NCBI GenBank assembly: GCA_002099365.1
Contig: MSED01000009.1
Coordinates: 744,001-808,000 of the forward strand
DNA length: 64,000 nt
Source: Phialophora verrucosa
Lineage: Eukaryota; Ascomycota; Eurotiomycetes; Chaetothyriales; Herpotrichiellaceae
Reading direction: 5' to 3'
Below are positions 50,620-62,300 of the stretch, one piece after another. A program made the position numbers and the translations under genes. Numbering within the stretch: position 1 is the stretch's first letter; each line of letters begins with the position of its first letter. The notes under the pieces were generated by a model. That model had not been told where the DNA came from. It was given only the letters and a program-made list of their open reading frames with translations, and did not search any database.

Positions 50620-51945
50620 TCAATAACGCGTCACAGGCTTGGGAAAAGACTTGTTCAGCCATGCGAAAAAGGATCTCACCATCTCCTGCGTGGCACCGGT
50701 CTGACAGTGGTAGCCAGCGGTACCGTTGAAGTCATAGAGCGTGCCCAGGATGCCCAGAGCTTGCTTCAGCGTTGCAGGCTGACCCGCCACGAAGGCGTCG
50801 AACTCGCCGTTGCCGATGAAGACGGGCACCTTGATCTTCTCGACGAAATCGCTGACCTCAAACTCCTTGGCCTTGGTGAGGAACTCAAAGGGCGAATGCG
50901 TGTAGAAGGACCACAGGCCTTGGTCCAGACCCCAGGCGGCCATTGTGGAGAGCTGGTTGGTGGCGCGCAGCTCGAGCAGCATGTTGTCGAACTCCTGCTT
51001 CTTGCCGGACTCGAACAGGGGAACGAGGTCGGCCGGGACTGGAGCTATGGCACTCTTGTAAAAGTCCCAGATGCCGTCGATGGCGACCACCGCCTTGATC
51101 CGAGGCTCGAAGGCTGCCACGCGCAAGGCCAGGAGGGAGCTGAACGAGTTGCCGAGGATGGTGAGGGGGGCTTCGTCGACAACGTGCGCCTTGTTCTCGT
51201 AGAGCCAGTCAACCACGGGGATGCCGACGTCCTCCCACTGCGGGATGAAGCCGACATCCTGGTATCGGCGCACCGTGGTCCGCCCGGGACCCTCGTACGT
51301 GATGCAGTTCCAGCCTCGGAGCACCGCCGGCGCGCAGAAGTTGTGGTACGAGTCCTCCTGCGACGCGTCGAAGCCGTTGCCGACGACGAGAGTGGGCAGC
51401 TTGGCCGTCTCGTTCGTGCTTGCCCCGTACCAGGTGGCTTCGATGGTGAAGTTCTGCTTCCTGGCCGGGACGCGGATCCGCGTCCCCGGGATGGGCAGGG
51501 CGGCGATGGCCTTGTTGAAGGCGCTGGTCTGCTCGGCCCATAGGGTCATGATGTCCGGGTTGCTCCAGTTCTGGTGGATGAGGAAGTCGGCGCGACGGAA
51601 GTAATTGGCCGTGGAGAACCAGGTGTCTCGGACATTGATGGGATCGTACGCGTTCTCCGGGTCCTCGGCCTGTTTCTTTGTGTAGTTGGCCAGCTTGTAG
51701 AACTCCTCGCAGTACGATGTCATGTTCCCGGGCTCGACGTTGTTGGCGACACCGAGAACCGGGCTGATGTCCGACCCTCCAGTGAGGGCCAGGCCCAGGG
51801 GGATCAGGAAATCGAAGTTGAACGTCGAGTCGGAGCTAAGCGGCAGGGTCGGTGCCTTGGAGGAGGAGTCGCCGGCGCCGGACGCGGGTTGCAGGCACGC
51901 GACCGCAGCCAGAACCTGGGTGGCGGAGACAGAGATGAGCTTCAT
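50620..51945 (-). CDS. Secreted alpha/beta hydrolase (esterase-like)
   Basis: Single exon, 441 residues from the ATG at 51945. An N-terminal signal peptide (MKLISVSATQVLAAVACLQ) precedes a helical lid or cap region (YCEEFYKLANYTKKQAED, FNKAIAALPIPGTR). The core has LPTLVVGNGFDASQED with NCITYEGPGRT, the nucleophile elbow GNSFSS (Ser near residue 267), an acidic-residue loop NGEFDAF, and AGYHCQTG that probably supplies the catalytic His. This domain order matches the FrsA/2,6-dihydroxypseudooxynicotine hydrolase-like branch often annotated in fungi as an alpha/beta hydrolase. Several N-x-S/T sites agree with secretion. It is divergent from a Zn(II)2Cys6 regulator gene 580 bp away, which is broken, so its control may be altered. 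Confidence 0.85.
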   Translation of the reverse strand: MKLISVSATQVLAAVACLQPASGAGDSSSKAPTLPLSSDSTFNFDFLIPLGLALTGGSDISPVLGVANNVEPGNMTSYCEEFYKLANYTKKQAEDPENAYDPINVRDTWFSTANYFRRADFLIHQNWSNPDIMTLWAEQTSAFNKAIAALPIPGTRIRVPARKQNFTIEATWYGASTNETAKLPTLVVGNGFDASQEDSYHNFCAPAVLRGWNCITYEGPGRTTVRRYQDVGFIPQWEDVGIPVVDWLYENKAHVVDEAPLTILGNSFSSLLALRVAAFEPRIKAVVAIDGIWDFYKSAIAPVPADLVPLFESGKKQEFDNMLLELRATNQLSTMAAWGLDQGLWSFYTHSPFEFLTKAKEFEVSDFVEKIKVPVFIGNGEFDAFVAGQPATLKQALGILGTLYDFNGTAGYHCQTGATQEMVRSFFAWLNKSFPKPVTRY

Positions 51946-52524
51946 GGCTGCTGGGAGAGCTGGGAAATGTGGCCACGTCTAGGGCACGATGGAATGGGCC
52001 GAACTGACTGTTGCTGTTTCTTCATGCTGTTCATCTGATGTCCGGCTTTGACTTCTACTTATATTTCCATCCATCGGCTCCCATGGAGGGGATGCCACTC
52101 CATGGAAATGCAGGCAATGCACTCCACGTTGTGCACCAACGTCACCTGCACAGGATGGCAGTGCAAGATGAAGTGTGCCTGCTATAGGATACTGCATGCA
52201 GCCGTTGGTTTGCGATTTACGGGTAAGCGAGGCTTGGTTAGGTTAAGCATAGGATATCCTACACCACCCCCCTAAGCCGCATTCAGGGCCCCTTTTGCGA
52301 CGGAACCTTCTTCATTTGCGGGCAAATCCTTCATTGGACTGTGGCCTGTCTGCTGTTTCCACAACTATTCAAGTTTCTATGGGGAAAAGAGGCGCTTGCG
52401 ACGTCGCCCGAGGCTGAACTGAAGTCGCATCTCTTGGGAGGCGAGGATAAGAAAGCTTCAACGGAAGCCATTTCTGGTGCCAGTTTTGTGACCCAATGGC
52501 CTCACTACTATTCGACTGCAAATC
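51946..52524. promoter_or_regulatory. Divergent region hydrolase / zinc-cluster regulator
   Basis: The 579 bp between the divergent hydrolase and regulator starts is the likely site of regulator control. I did not find clear paired CGG triplets with confident spacing. Confidence 0.4.
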
Positions 52525-54293
52525 ATGCCCAACTATGGCCGATCTGGACGCTGCCTGACGTGTAAGCGACGGCGGGTCAAGTGCGACGAAGCGAGGCCTT
52601 CTTGCTCCCCATGCCGCTGGCTTGGTCTTCATCGCGGTGGTTACACCAAGGTATACGCCTTCAGGGATCAGAGCCACAGGTTCGCTTCTGCAGCAACCCT
52701 AAAGGTCTTGAAGAAGCAGAACGCCTTGGTCCAGCGTTCGGCTGCTGCGGGAGAGCCGAGTCGGTCCCTCCTGACGGGGGCCGACGTCGCAGTGCCCTTC
52801 TTCCTCGTGCACTACGCTGGCATGGGCCGCAGCCTCGCTGTCGGCCGCGGTTTCTACGAGACCTTGATCCCATGTCCGCTTCTCAGCCCCATGACTCGCC
52901 GCTCTCCCTCCCCGTCTCGGCTGTCGCCGCGAGGGTCTTCTCCCTCTGGCGCCACGAGGACGTCGTCCAGGTGGAATCTCATTTGGCGCTTTATACCGAA
53001 GCGGTCGCGTCTCTTCGCTCGGCTCTCAAGTGCCCAGAGGATCGCCGCAGACCTGCTACAGCCCTCGCCGTCCTGGCGCTACATCTCTACGAGAGCATTA
53101 GCGCAGTGTATGATGCCCGCCAGGCAGCGCCTATTCACCATCACGGTGCATTGTGCCTGCTGTCGATCGCGACGTTGGACAGCCTGGACGGTCTGATCAG
53201 CACGTACGTGAAGGGATTCGTGCTTCATACCGAGATCTCGTCGGCGTTGCGGCAGAAACGGTCGATGCATTCCAATGCGTACTCCTATGTGGATGGCCCG
53301 CATACCTCATCCCTGGTGCCAGGTAACCTCAGCTCGACCCTGGACTCGATAGGGGCGTCTGTCGCCGAGCTACAAGCGGACTACGTGCGCGGACTGTCAC
53401 GGGGACACGCCGCATCCGGTCCTTTACTGGAGCAGCAGTGCAGAGCATGGATCACAGAGGCGGGACAAACTGACGAGCTTCTGCGGGCTTGGGCGCAAGA
53501 TGTGCCGGATCATTGGCGGCCGCTCAGACTCACGAGTGGACAAGACTTTGATCCGTCCATCACAACATATCGGTCCGCTTGTGACATCTATCCATCTTGT
53601 CAGATTGCGACCTTGTGGAACTTGTGGCGATTCCACCGCCTCCTGCTTCTCAAGATAACCGTCGGGGCGACACAACGGATTATCTCGACCTTGCCACGCG
53701 AGGACGAGTCTGCAGGCGAGGAACGGCTCACGCCAACGCCCGTGGGACACGCCATAATACAAGCCAGCTCTATCCAGGAACTGGTGGACAGCATCTGCCA
53801 CAGCGTGCCCTTCTACCTCGGCAACCGCACCAAGCAATCCAGCCTGAGCGACTTTACCGACCCGTAGATCCTGTTTCCCCGCTACCACTTACTGACACCC
53901 GAGGACGCGAGGATCGCCGCGCGGCGGCATCAGGACTGTGATGATTATGCCGCGCCCGCGCTCTCAACGGACGAACACCACCGCCATCTCGTCGCCTACG
54001 GCGCATGGCACATCGTGAGCCCCCTGAGCAATTTGCTGACCTTGGTCTCGGATGACCACGGCGGACGGTTGGTGGCGAGCTGTCTCCGGCTGGGACAGCA
54101 GGAATGGATCCGAGAACAGTTCTTGCGGGTAAGCACCTTGGTTCGCCTGCCCGCAGCCGGGCCATTCGGTGAGGGGATGGGCCGTAGTCAGTCGCTTTTA
54201 CCCATGCTGGATCCGAAGTCTGCGGACTGCGCGGCAGCAGAGAGTCTGGCGAAGCAAGTCAGGAAAGGAGCCATCTTCATGAGTGGGCCGTAG
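52525..54293 (+). pseudogene. Zn(II)2Cys6 transcription factor, broken by three lesions
   Basis: The start MPNYGRSGRCLTCKRRRVKC gives a zinc-cluster domain, but the sixth Cys is Arg (GLHRGGY where the family has a Cys before GGY). The frame then breaks at about 52870-52872: GRGFYETLIP reads on frame 1, and MSASQPHDSPLSLPVSAV continues on frame 3, one base missing. The regulatory half runs on to FYLGNRTKQSSLSDFTDP, where a TAG at 53865-53867 stands in place of a sense codon (CAG to TAG is one C-to-T change), and family sequence resumes at once (ILFPRYHLLTPEDAR, EHHRHLVAYGAWHIVSPLSNLL, GQQEWIREQFL) to the TAG at 54291-54293. No intron explains the break or the stop. About 590 residues if all were repaired in principle; it cannot make an intact regulator now. 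Confidence 0.85.
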
Positions 54294-55456
54294 AACACAG
54301 GGTGCTCCTACACTCGCAGTGCTTGTGGATGCGAATGTGTGTCTGTCTTCTTTTGAGGGATGTTATTCACTTTTGTTGCATCCCCTATGAGGTTTTAAAC
54401 ATGCCGTTGAGACACGCACTTGCCAGGGAACTGTCTGCACGGTTGACGCTCTCAGCACCGTTGGTGATCAAGTGTGCCCCAGTCTCCAAGCTGCCCCAAA
54501 TATACGAGGGGGCATTGTATTGTGGTCGGTCCGTCGCAGAGAATGCCCTCGATTTCACACGAAATGAGGCTGATCCGCTTCCGTAGCTGCTCCGATACCA
54601 TCGAGCCTCCAAAGTCGTATCTGTTGAAGCGATCGTTCAAGTGGTTGGTACTTGTATCGGACCATGTCACCATATGATAGACACAGGGGAAGGCGCTGGA
54701 CCGGACTGCACAGTTGACTTCAAAGCACTCGACAACACGCGTAATGAGCTGTCCTAGTCGTCATGGAGGAAGCACGTAAGAGGTCGCTGGCAGAGTCAGG
54801 CTGAAAAAGATAGAGTCATGGCCACCACGAGAAACCACCCAAGTAGATGGTGTCTCGAAGAATGTTCACGCATGTCTCTTGCATCAGGTGGCTCGAATCG
54901 TCATGGCGCCTCCCTCGTGTCTTAATATCCCCGAAGTGCGGGCTCCTTTTCCTTGATCAAGGGGACGGGGCAACTGATACTGGTGTCTTGCCAGCATTAT
55001 TCAGTTGCGAAATGTACGTGTAAGCATGTGGTCCTTAGGGGAACCGAACCGAAATTTTTTGCCAGGCGGTTAACGTTCTTGACTGATTTGCGAATACCAG
55101 CAGGTTGTTCCAGTCGCGATGTTTGTCGACAAATTCAGTGTTAGGCATGTCTCTTAACGCCAACCCATTTTTAGCACCAGGGGGTTACCCAAGTTTTAGG
55201 AGGGGCGCACAGCCTCGTCGGTCACACAGGGCCTGTTCCGTTGCCCAATCGAAGAGCAGGCCTTTTGTCCAAGGTTGCACCGCAACGACGCCACAAATAC
55301 ATGTATGACTCCTCGTCTACCGCCTGTGCGCGTTGCATCTAAAGCCCACTACCCGAGTGAAAGAAGGTATATACCCACCGGCCGCGTTCGATGAGAGAGT
55401 GGTGAGCGCAATTACCCAGGAGATACAGAGGCCCGAAAATTTTTTGATGACCGAAA
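54294..55456. other. Intergenic spacer
   Basis: 1.2 kb with no gene supported. Short frames only. Confidence 0.6.
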
Positions 55457-56139
55457 ATGACACTTAGAGTCCCACTAGCACCAGCAGTAACCCGTCTCGA
55501 GGATGGTCGGGTTGAAATCTCGACACCGCGCCTCATTCTCCGTGGCGCCAGAGAAGATGATGTAGCGGGGCTGTATGAAGCATTCTCCGACCCTGAGGTG
55601 ATGAGGTATTGGTAAGTTTCCCTTCCTGCGCCTTCATGCCCTGCCTGTCCTCCCCGAACCAACCAAGAAACCACTACCACTGCCAAACCACTTCTCAACT
55701 GAAATGAAGGAGCACACAACCGCATACCACCCACCTCGAGACATCAACGTGGATTCGGAACATGATTGCCGCACCACAAAACGGCGTCACCGACTTCATC
55801 ATCATCCATAAGGCCGCGGCCTATCCGATCGGCAAAATCGGCGTTTGGCAAGATCAAGAAATCGGATTCCTCCTCTCCCGCTCGTACTGGGGCCAAGGTC
55901 TTGCTCAAGAGGCTTTGCACGGTGTGTTGTCTTATCTTTTCGTAGAAAAGGGGATGGAACAGGTTACCGCGGATGTGGATCCTCGGAATCAAAGGAGTAT
56001 CAGGCTCTTGGAGGGCGTGTGTTTTGCAAGAACAGGGTACAAAGAGCGGACATGGGAGGTTGGGGGTGAGTGGGTTGATAGTTTATATTTTGCATTGGGG
56101 AGGGAGAGGTGGGTGGGAGCGGAGAGGTGTCAACGGTAA
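55457..56139 (+). CDS. GNAT-family N-acetyltransferase (RimJ/RimL type), second copy
   Basis: Exons 55457-55611 and 55710-56139 join across a 98-nt intron (GTAAGT...ATGAAG) to give 194 residues. Exon 1 has the RimJ/RimL-like TPRLILRGAREDDVAGLYEAF and ends inside the Trp codon of EVMRYW; exon 2 restores it as STQPH. The acetyl-CoA loop reads GFLLSRSYWGQGLAQEAL, followed by VEKGMEQVTADVDPRNQRS and the C-terminal RTGYKERTW strand. The acceptor GAAG is weak but no better one keeps the frame. Same broad family as the gene at 30.1 kb but not a close copy. Substrate unknown. Confidence 0.82.
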
Positions 56140-57065
56140 GGCGATTGCTATGCTTGGGAAGGCCGCCGTAACGATAACCAGGGAGCATATCCTTGCTAGG
56201 GGATGCAATACCAATGAAATACGCTCGACTGATACCGAGTAATGGTGCTTTATCGATAGGGTGGGCATCACATCGTCTGGGAACAGGGGCTTGAGGCATC
56301 ATCTCTCCTCCGTAACAAATTTCTTGAACAATGATGCGGCATGTACCTCGTGTACCTTCAAGAATGGGCCATCAAAAGACAAATGCCGGAACCATTGGCA
56401 TGTGGGTGGCCGCCCTGGAGATTGAAGTGGAGGGATGACAAGACTATTGAAGTCGGTTCCGGAATTGAGATAGTGGGAAGGTCGCAACCAAGCAGCACTC
56501 AGGGTGTCAGGGTAGCTGAGGGCTTGACGCAACGGATAAATGTTGATATCTTGCTTGCAGACGAGGGCGAAGGGCCGCAGTGGGAAGAAGAGCATCGCCG
56601 CCAGAGCATTCGACGCTGTGACACACATTAAATAGTTGCGTGCCCAGCATTACGCTATCATAGAAATTCGTTGGAGCTCCTTGAATTTCGATGTTCGAAT
56701 GAAAGCTCCCTCCTCAACAGAGCGGAACCCGCCTGCACACAGTCTAGCTTCGAAGTCTTGCGACGACTGGGAATTGCATCAATGACATTGTGGAATCGGC
56801 CGTCGAGAACGCAGGTGTACTCGTACGAGTACACTTACTGTAAAAGAAATCGATTAAGAGGGGAGATTTAGCGGCGAGAGAGTCAAATTCCCTACCTTTG
56901 ATTGGCCAACAACATACTGCGCTTCTTGCGTCATATCCTTGGCCGTAGTTCCTACTGCGCAACTTCGGAGCTCAAAGCTCAAATTGCGGCCTCATCGGAC
57001 GACATTGAACATCTTTTCAGAGCTCCAAAACACCAGCGTCAACCTCCTCCAGATCCCCGCCCACC
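56140..57065. other. Intergenic spacer
   Basis: 0.9 kb upstream of QCR10. No gene seen; an ACTCGTACGAGTAC palindromic motif lies near 56819-56832. Confidence 0.55.
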
Positions 57066-57490
57066 ATGCTGCCTACTCGAGCGTTGAGATTACCCGCCTT
57101 CGAAACCGGCTATGGCTCCGGCCGAACGCCCCTACGCGTGTACAAACCGCAGCCAACGTACGAGACATACATTTCACCCTATGGACCGAAGTACGCTCAC
57201 CCTGCCCTCACTCTTGCCCCTGCTTCGGATGAATCACATTGTTTGAGACCGAGCTAACGAGCTTGCTTGCTTGCCTTAGAACAAAACACGTTCCTAACTT
57301 TATGGGCATAAGTGTGGGCAAAGCTCTACGCTTGGGATACATTGCATCAGGCTTCGGCGTCGCCGCGGGCGTCTTTGCAGTCTTCTTCTTCGGCGAAGTG
57401 CCCCGGGTCAGGGAAGACATCTTATCGAAGTTGCCAGTGGTTGGGAGCTATTGGGTCAGAGAGGTGCCGCCGGAGGACAACCCGTTCTGA
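57066..57490 (+). CDS. QCR10: Ubiquinol-cytochrome c reductase subunit 10 (complex III)
   Basis: Exons 57066-57190 and 57280-57490 join across an 89-nt intron (GTACGC...CCTTAG), giving 111 residues. The SPYGPK-TKHVPNF junction and the single transmembrane helix (IASGFGVAAGVFAVFFFGEV) followed by VPRVREDILSKLPVVGSYW and the EVPPEDNPF end match fungal Qcr10. It is a small single-pass inner-membrane subunit at the edge of the cytochrome bc1 complex. The N-terminal 35 residues are longer than I expect for the family and may be a presequence or an upstream misassigned start. It converges with a complex I subunit gene. Confidence 0.85.
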
Positions 57491-57805
57491 AGGAGTATAG
57501 CAATTGGGGGAGCAGACCCTACGGAGCCAAGGCGCGCAAGTGGACTGTACATATTAGATGGGATGGTATGGTGAGAGCAGGGGCAGCAGATGATGCGCTG
57601 GACAAGTGGATTGCCGACTACAAGCATACAAGAATACTATGCGATGAGGTTCGAGCAAGAGCATTGAGTTCCACAATCCAAAGGCACAGGTGACATTCGT
57701 TCGCGGCTGCGACCCTCCGGGCCTTTCTTTGCACCGAATTGTTCTCCTTAGGTTGCGCCATGCAATATGTACAGTTCCTTCGTGCGCTCTAGTGCCATCC
57801 ATCAC
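57491..57805. other. Convergent 3' region of two respiratory genes
   Basis: About 315 bp between the stop codons of QCR10 and the NDUFA5-type gene. No gene seen. Confidence 0.55.
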
Positions 57806-58640
57806 CTAGACTCGCTCTCCACGCTCGAAGTATTTCCATTGCCCGGGTGGGGTTTTCTCTTCCAGCTCTTCCCATCTGCATGGCAGTCAGCGATATGGAG
57901 AATGGAAAGGGGGATTCGAGAGCGCAGGAAACATACACTTGATGTCTCAACATTTCATCCACAAGCAACAACTCGCCTTCAGCAACTGAGATGACTTCTT
58001 CAATCAGCCCAGCCCCAATCTTTGTCTCAATAGCATTGATTCTAGAGTGGATGGTCAGCATTGCACCGTACTGGTACTCTGTTGTGGGAACATACTGCTC
58101 CCTCGTCAGCGGGGGCTCAACCTCTAGATCTTCGACCGTGGGTAGTTGTCCCTCCTTTTCTTCCAGATTTTTGGCTCGGACTTCCGCTTCTACCGCTCTT
58201 GTCTTGCGTTCTGCCTGAGTCATATTGTTCGTCCCCTCGGGGTGAGCATCAGCTCGGGAAATCTGGCCGTTCCAGTTATCGATCTGCTCAGCATGCGGTT
58301 TCTCACTAGCCAGCGACCCATCCTCGGTCTGCAGTTGAGAGTAAGCTTTGGGACTGGCTTCGATCTGTTTCCGGACTCTTTCCAGCCATTGTTCGTAGCC
58401 TTCAGGTTTCGTGGATTCGACGATCTCCAAGCGGTGCTTGGTGAGAGCCTCGGTTGATTGACGATAGACGGAGCTTCTAGGAAGCTGCCCGAGCTTCTTG
58501 AGTGTTTGTCGATATGTCCACACTAACGCAGGCCGAGGTGACGGGTGTGTTGTGAGCCCTGTTAGCCCAGTAGGAGTATTTGGTTCGAGATATTTGGAGG
58601 CCGACTTGACGGTCGCAAGGAGTCGCGACGTCGCGCGCAT
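57806..58640 (-). CDS. NADH:ubiquinone oxidoreductase subunit, NDUFA5 / 29.9 kDa type (complex I)
   Basis: Exon 1 58640-57937 and exon 2 57875-57806 join across a 61-nt intron (GTATGT...CATGCAG), 257 residues. The start MRATSRLLATVKSASKYLEPNTPTGLTG and the EALTKHRLEIVESTKPEG block are those of the peripheral-arm NDUFA5 subunit (Neurospora 29.9 kDa). After an acidic linker, the fungal C-terminal extension has IGAGLIEEVISVAEGELLLV, and the small second exon supplies WEELEEKTPPGQWKYFERG, as in relatives. It sits on the matrix arm of complex I. The last exon is only 70 nt and easily missed, because reading through the intron stays open for another 48 residues. Confidence 0.94.
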
Positions 58641-59359
58641 GGTGAAGGGTCAGGAGTTTCGTGAATTAAGTGATTGCAGTAACTGTACGGACACAAGTAT
58701 TCGATGAGATATGAGCTCGAGGTGATTCGTTGACGTTTGGCCGGCATTGGATTTGCATAAGTCGTGACTAGGCACTCCACCGTATTACTACTGTGTGCAG
58801 TTCAGCGCAGTGCGAGCTGCCTCAGCCGAACTTCAACCACGCCGCGGGGAATATCTCCCAGCACGCCTATTCGGTGATCGCTTCGGTGGCCCTCTTCGGT
58901 GCCTATCACGGAGCTTGTTGCTGGGAAGCCGCCCAAAGAAGCGTCGATCTGCAAGTTGTTCTCGGGTCTCGAAGGATTGATCGAGCCCCACAGGGCGTTC
59001 AAGGGCGTTCGAGGTACCTACGCGAGTGGCATCCGAAGCATTTGGGCGTTCCAGACCGTGACCCCATAACCAACTTTTCCTGCAAGGTCAGAATGTGCGA
59101 CGGGCTGTGGCCTCGCTGTGTCTAGCTGCAAACCAGGAAAACGCTGTTCAAAGTTTGATCGCCACATAGCCCGTCGAGCCCTATTCTGACCTGAGAGGGG
59201 AACTGTGAATCACTCCTGCCTCTGTGGACATTTCGCTCTACTTGGAACCGCCTGCGTTTTCCGTCCGATGAGATGTTGATCCCCGCCTGTTGTCGGAGAG
59301 GGAGTGATCAATGACTGCAGGCGCGCATCAGCAACTGCTTCACAGTCCCACAGATAGGC
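58641..59359. promoter_or_regulatory. Divergent intergenic region complex I gene / histidine kinase
   Basis: 720 bp between divergent starts. No gene seen. Confidence 0.5.
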
Positions 59360-62300
59360 ATGATGGCTGTTCTGCCCGAGGTCAGAGCGGTGTCGCCGCA
59401 ACGTACCGAGTATGAAGTGGACGATGCGCGAAGGGCTCGGGAATTCTATCACTACTTCCAGCCAGACAATCTCGTCCAACCTCATCTCCGCCGCCGCCCT
59501 TCCATCCTCGAGATCTCCAGCAGCGAGGTCCCCGATCTTAGTAGAGCACTCTCTCCGATAGCCCAGCTGACCGCGCTCCGCCTGAACTGCAGAAAGACCA
59601 TGATCAACGTTATGGACCGAGATGTCATGTATTTCTTGAGCGAGGCCACAAAGATATCAACAGAGCAGGGTGAAGCGACGTATGAGTTCATTGAAGATCC
59701 CATATTCTTGGCCTGCAGTTCTTTGCCGCTCAAGGGCAGGATATGTGAGTTGACGCTCCGACTCGACAACAGCGAGGATGCTGCACCTCTACCGATGTTC
59801 GTCATCAATGACCTGACCCAGTCCCAATTCGCGAATATGGAGATCATCGCTGGGCCCCCGTATTACCGATTCTATGCTGGAATTCCCATTAGAACAAGAG
59901 ACGGAATCAATATCGGGAGTTTGGCTGTTATGGATACCCGAGCTCGTCCAAAGGGCCTCACTCCCGCCGAGCAATCGTTCCTGGCCACGACCGCCGGACA
60001 GATAATGCTTTTCCTAGAGACGAATCGACAGGCTATCGAAGGACGCCAATCACGCAGAATGGCCGAAGGGCTCGAAGCTTTCATTGCGGGTCGAAAAAGC
60101 ATTCATGAGGACAAAACAGGATACACACTTCTGAGAAAGAGGTCTAAAACCACGTATGGCCTTGCCGCCGCTCTCGATGGTGACTCTTCTCCGCCACCAG
60201 CGAAACCTTTTGGCCTCAATGCTGTCGCGCTTGAAAATGCCGACGACGTGAGCACCTCCGGGCAATCCTCAGAAACAGAAGACGCCCCCGCGAGCGTCGA
60301 AACCGATAGCGAGTCGAGAACGCACACCAAGACATTTGGGAGAGCCGCAAACCTATTACGAGAATGTCTGGGAAATCTAGGCGAAGATGGTGCTGTGGTG
60401 TTCCTCAATATTGGATCTAGCTTCAATGAACTCAGACGGAAGCGTGGAGCTACCTTTGTTAATAATGGAGGAGCTATGAATGGAGGTGTTCAGAGATCTG
60501 TCGCAAAACCCTCAGTTGTGGCTTACTCTACGCACACAAATAACCTGATTCCGGAGAGGGGCACGGATGAGAAACTGAGGATTATGGAAGGGGAGATGCT
60601 GAAGGATTTGATCGGCCGCTACCCAGGTGGTCGGTTATTTACCTTCGACGCCAGTGCCTCGTCTTCGTCTGAGGACGACACGAATCTTTCCAAGCGATAC
60701 AGGAGGATGTCAGATCAACCTCTTAGGCACAGCCGCCGGAAACAAATGGAGCTCAGCGCTCTCCACGCCATGTTTCCCGCTGCCGGACAAGTTCTGTTTA
60801 CTCCTCTTTGGGATGCTACCACGGGCTCTTTCGCCTACGCCTGCTTTGTCGCAACTGCCGTGGAGACACGTTCTTTCAACCCGTCTATCGAGTTACCGTT
60901 TTTGAACTCATTCTGCAACACGCTGATGGGCGAATGCTCGCGACTGGACACAATTCTCGCCGACAAGCAAAAGAGCGACTTCGTCGGAACCATTTCTCAC
61001 GAGATGCGCTCGCCTTTACATGGACTTTTGGCAAGCGTCGAGTTCCTTGCTGAAACAGAGCTATCTAGCTTCCAGAGAAGCCTCATCTCCACCGTTGATT
61101 CGTGTGGAAGGACATTGCTCGATACGATCAACCATGTGTTAGATTTCTCCAAGATTAATTCGTTCCAGAAGCATTGGCAGGCTTCGAACAAAAAGCATAG
61201 CCATGGCTCACGCCGCTACACCTACCTTGGTCCCGAGAATACGTCGAAGCCGATCTCCCATGGTGCGCCAGCACTTCTCCAACTCCTGGGTGTGGTAGAC
61301 GTGTCTGCGGTATTAGAAGAAGTGGTCGACGGTTTGGTCCTTGGCCACACATACACGTCCGGCCTGGACCTGACAGATATGTCTCGCGAATCGCGAGGCC
61401 GTGGCAAGACTGTGGACTCTGAACAACCCCACTCGGATCCAGTCAAGATAACTCTTGATGTGCAAAAAGCCGATTGGACTTTTCTGACGCAGCCTGGAGC
61501 AGTACGACGGATCATCATGAATCTCACTGGCAATGCTATCAAATATACAAACCAAGGCAGCATCAATGTCCGACTTCAACTCCTCGATGCACAGGAGGAC
61601 GGAAATGGAGAATCCATGGTGCTTACAGTCGCAGACACTGGGAAGGGAATCTCACAGGAATTTCTGAACTCGAAGCTCTTCGTTCCGTTCGCGCAAGAAA
61701 ACGCTCTTGCGCCCGGCACCGGCCTTGGATTGAGCATTGTCCGCAGTATTGTATTGATGCTAGGTGGTACTATCGATGTGAGGAGTAAGGTGCAGGAAGG
61801 TACCACAGTCGAAGTTACACTGCCAGTAAAGAGACCTCTGCCGGGGCAGATGTCAACGCAGACCACGCCATATTCGGACGGAGCCGCGGGCGCAAACTCC
61901 ACCGGAGGGTCCAGTGTCGACAATTCATTACTTTCTCTACGAGACCAATGGTCTGATGCAACTGTAACACTATGGCAATCGGAGCCGCAGACAGAAAGCA
62001 GACTCCGGCGTATTGTCAGGTCATATGTGCAAGATTGGTACGGCCTTCAATTCGTGGATCAGCGACTTTGTGATAGCTCAAGTGCGGTAATTGTTGAGGA
62101 GGAAGACCTGGAGCCCTTGTTAAAGAGACTGGCGACAACCCCTGGACGGCGTCCCCCTCTGGTGGTGATGTGCTCTGTTTTCTCAAGGCATAGTGCTGCG
62201 TTGGTACAATCACTGGAAACACGGATATGTAGTGCCGTCGAATTCGTGTCGGAACCTTGTGGACCACACAAGCTGGCTCGCAGTATACGACTCGCGCTCG

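Noticed and set aside
50560..51543. 327-codon plus-strand open frame opposite the hydrolase
   Set aside because: It is antisense to a gene with clear hydrolase motifs and high third-position GC, which keeps the opposite frame open by chance.
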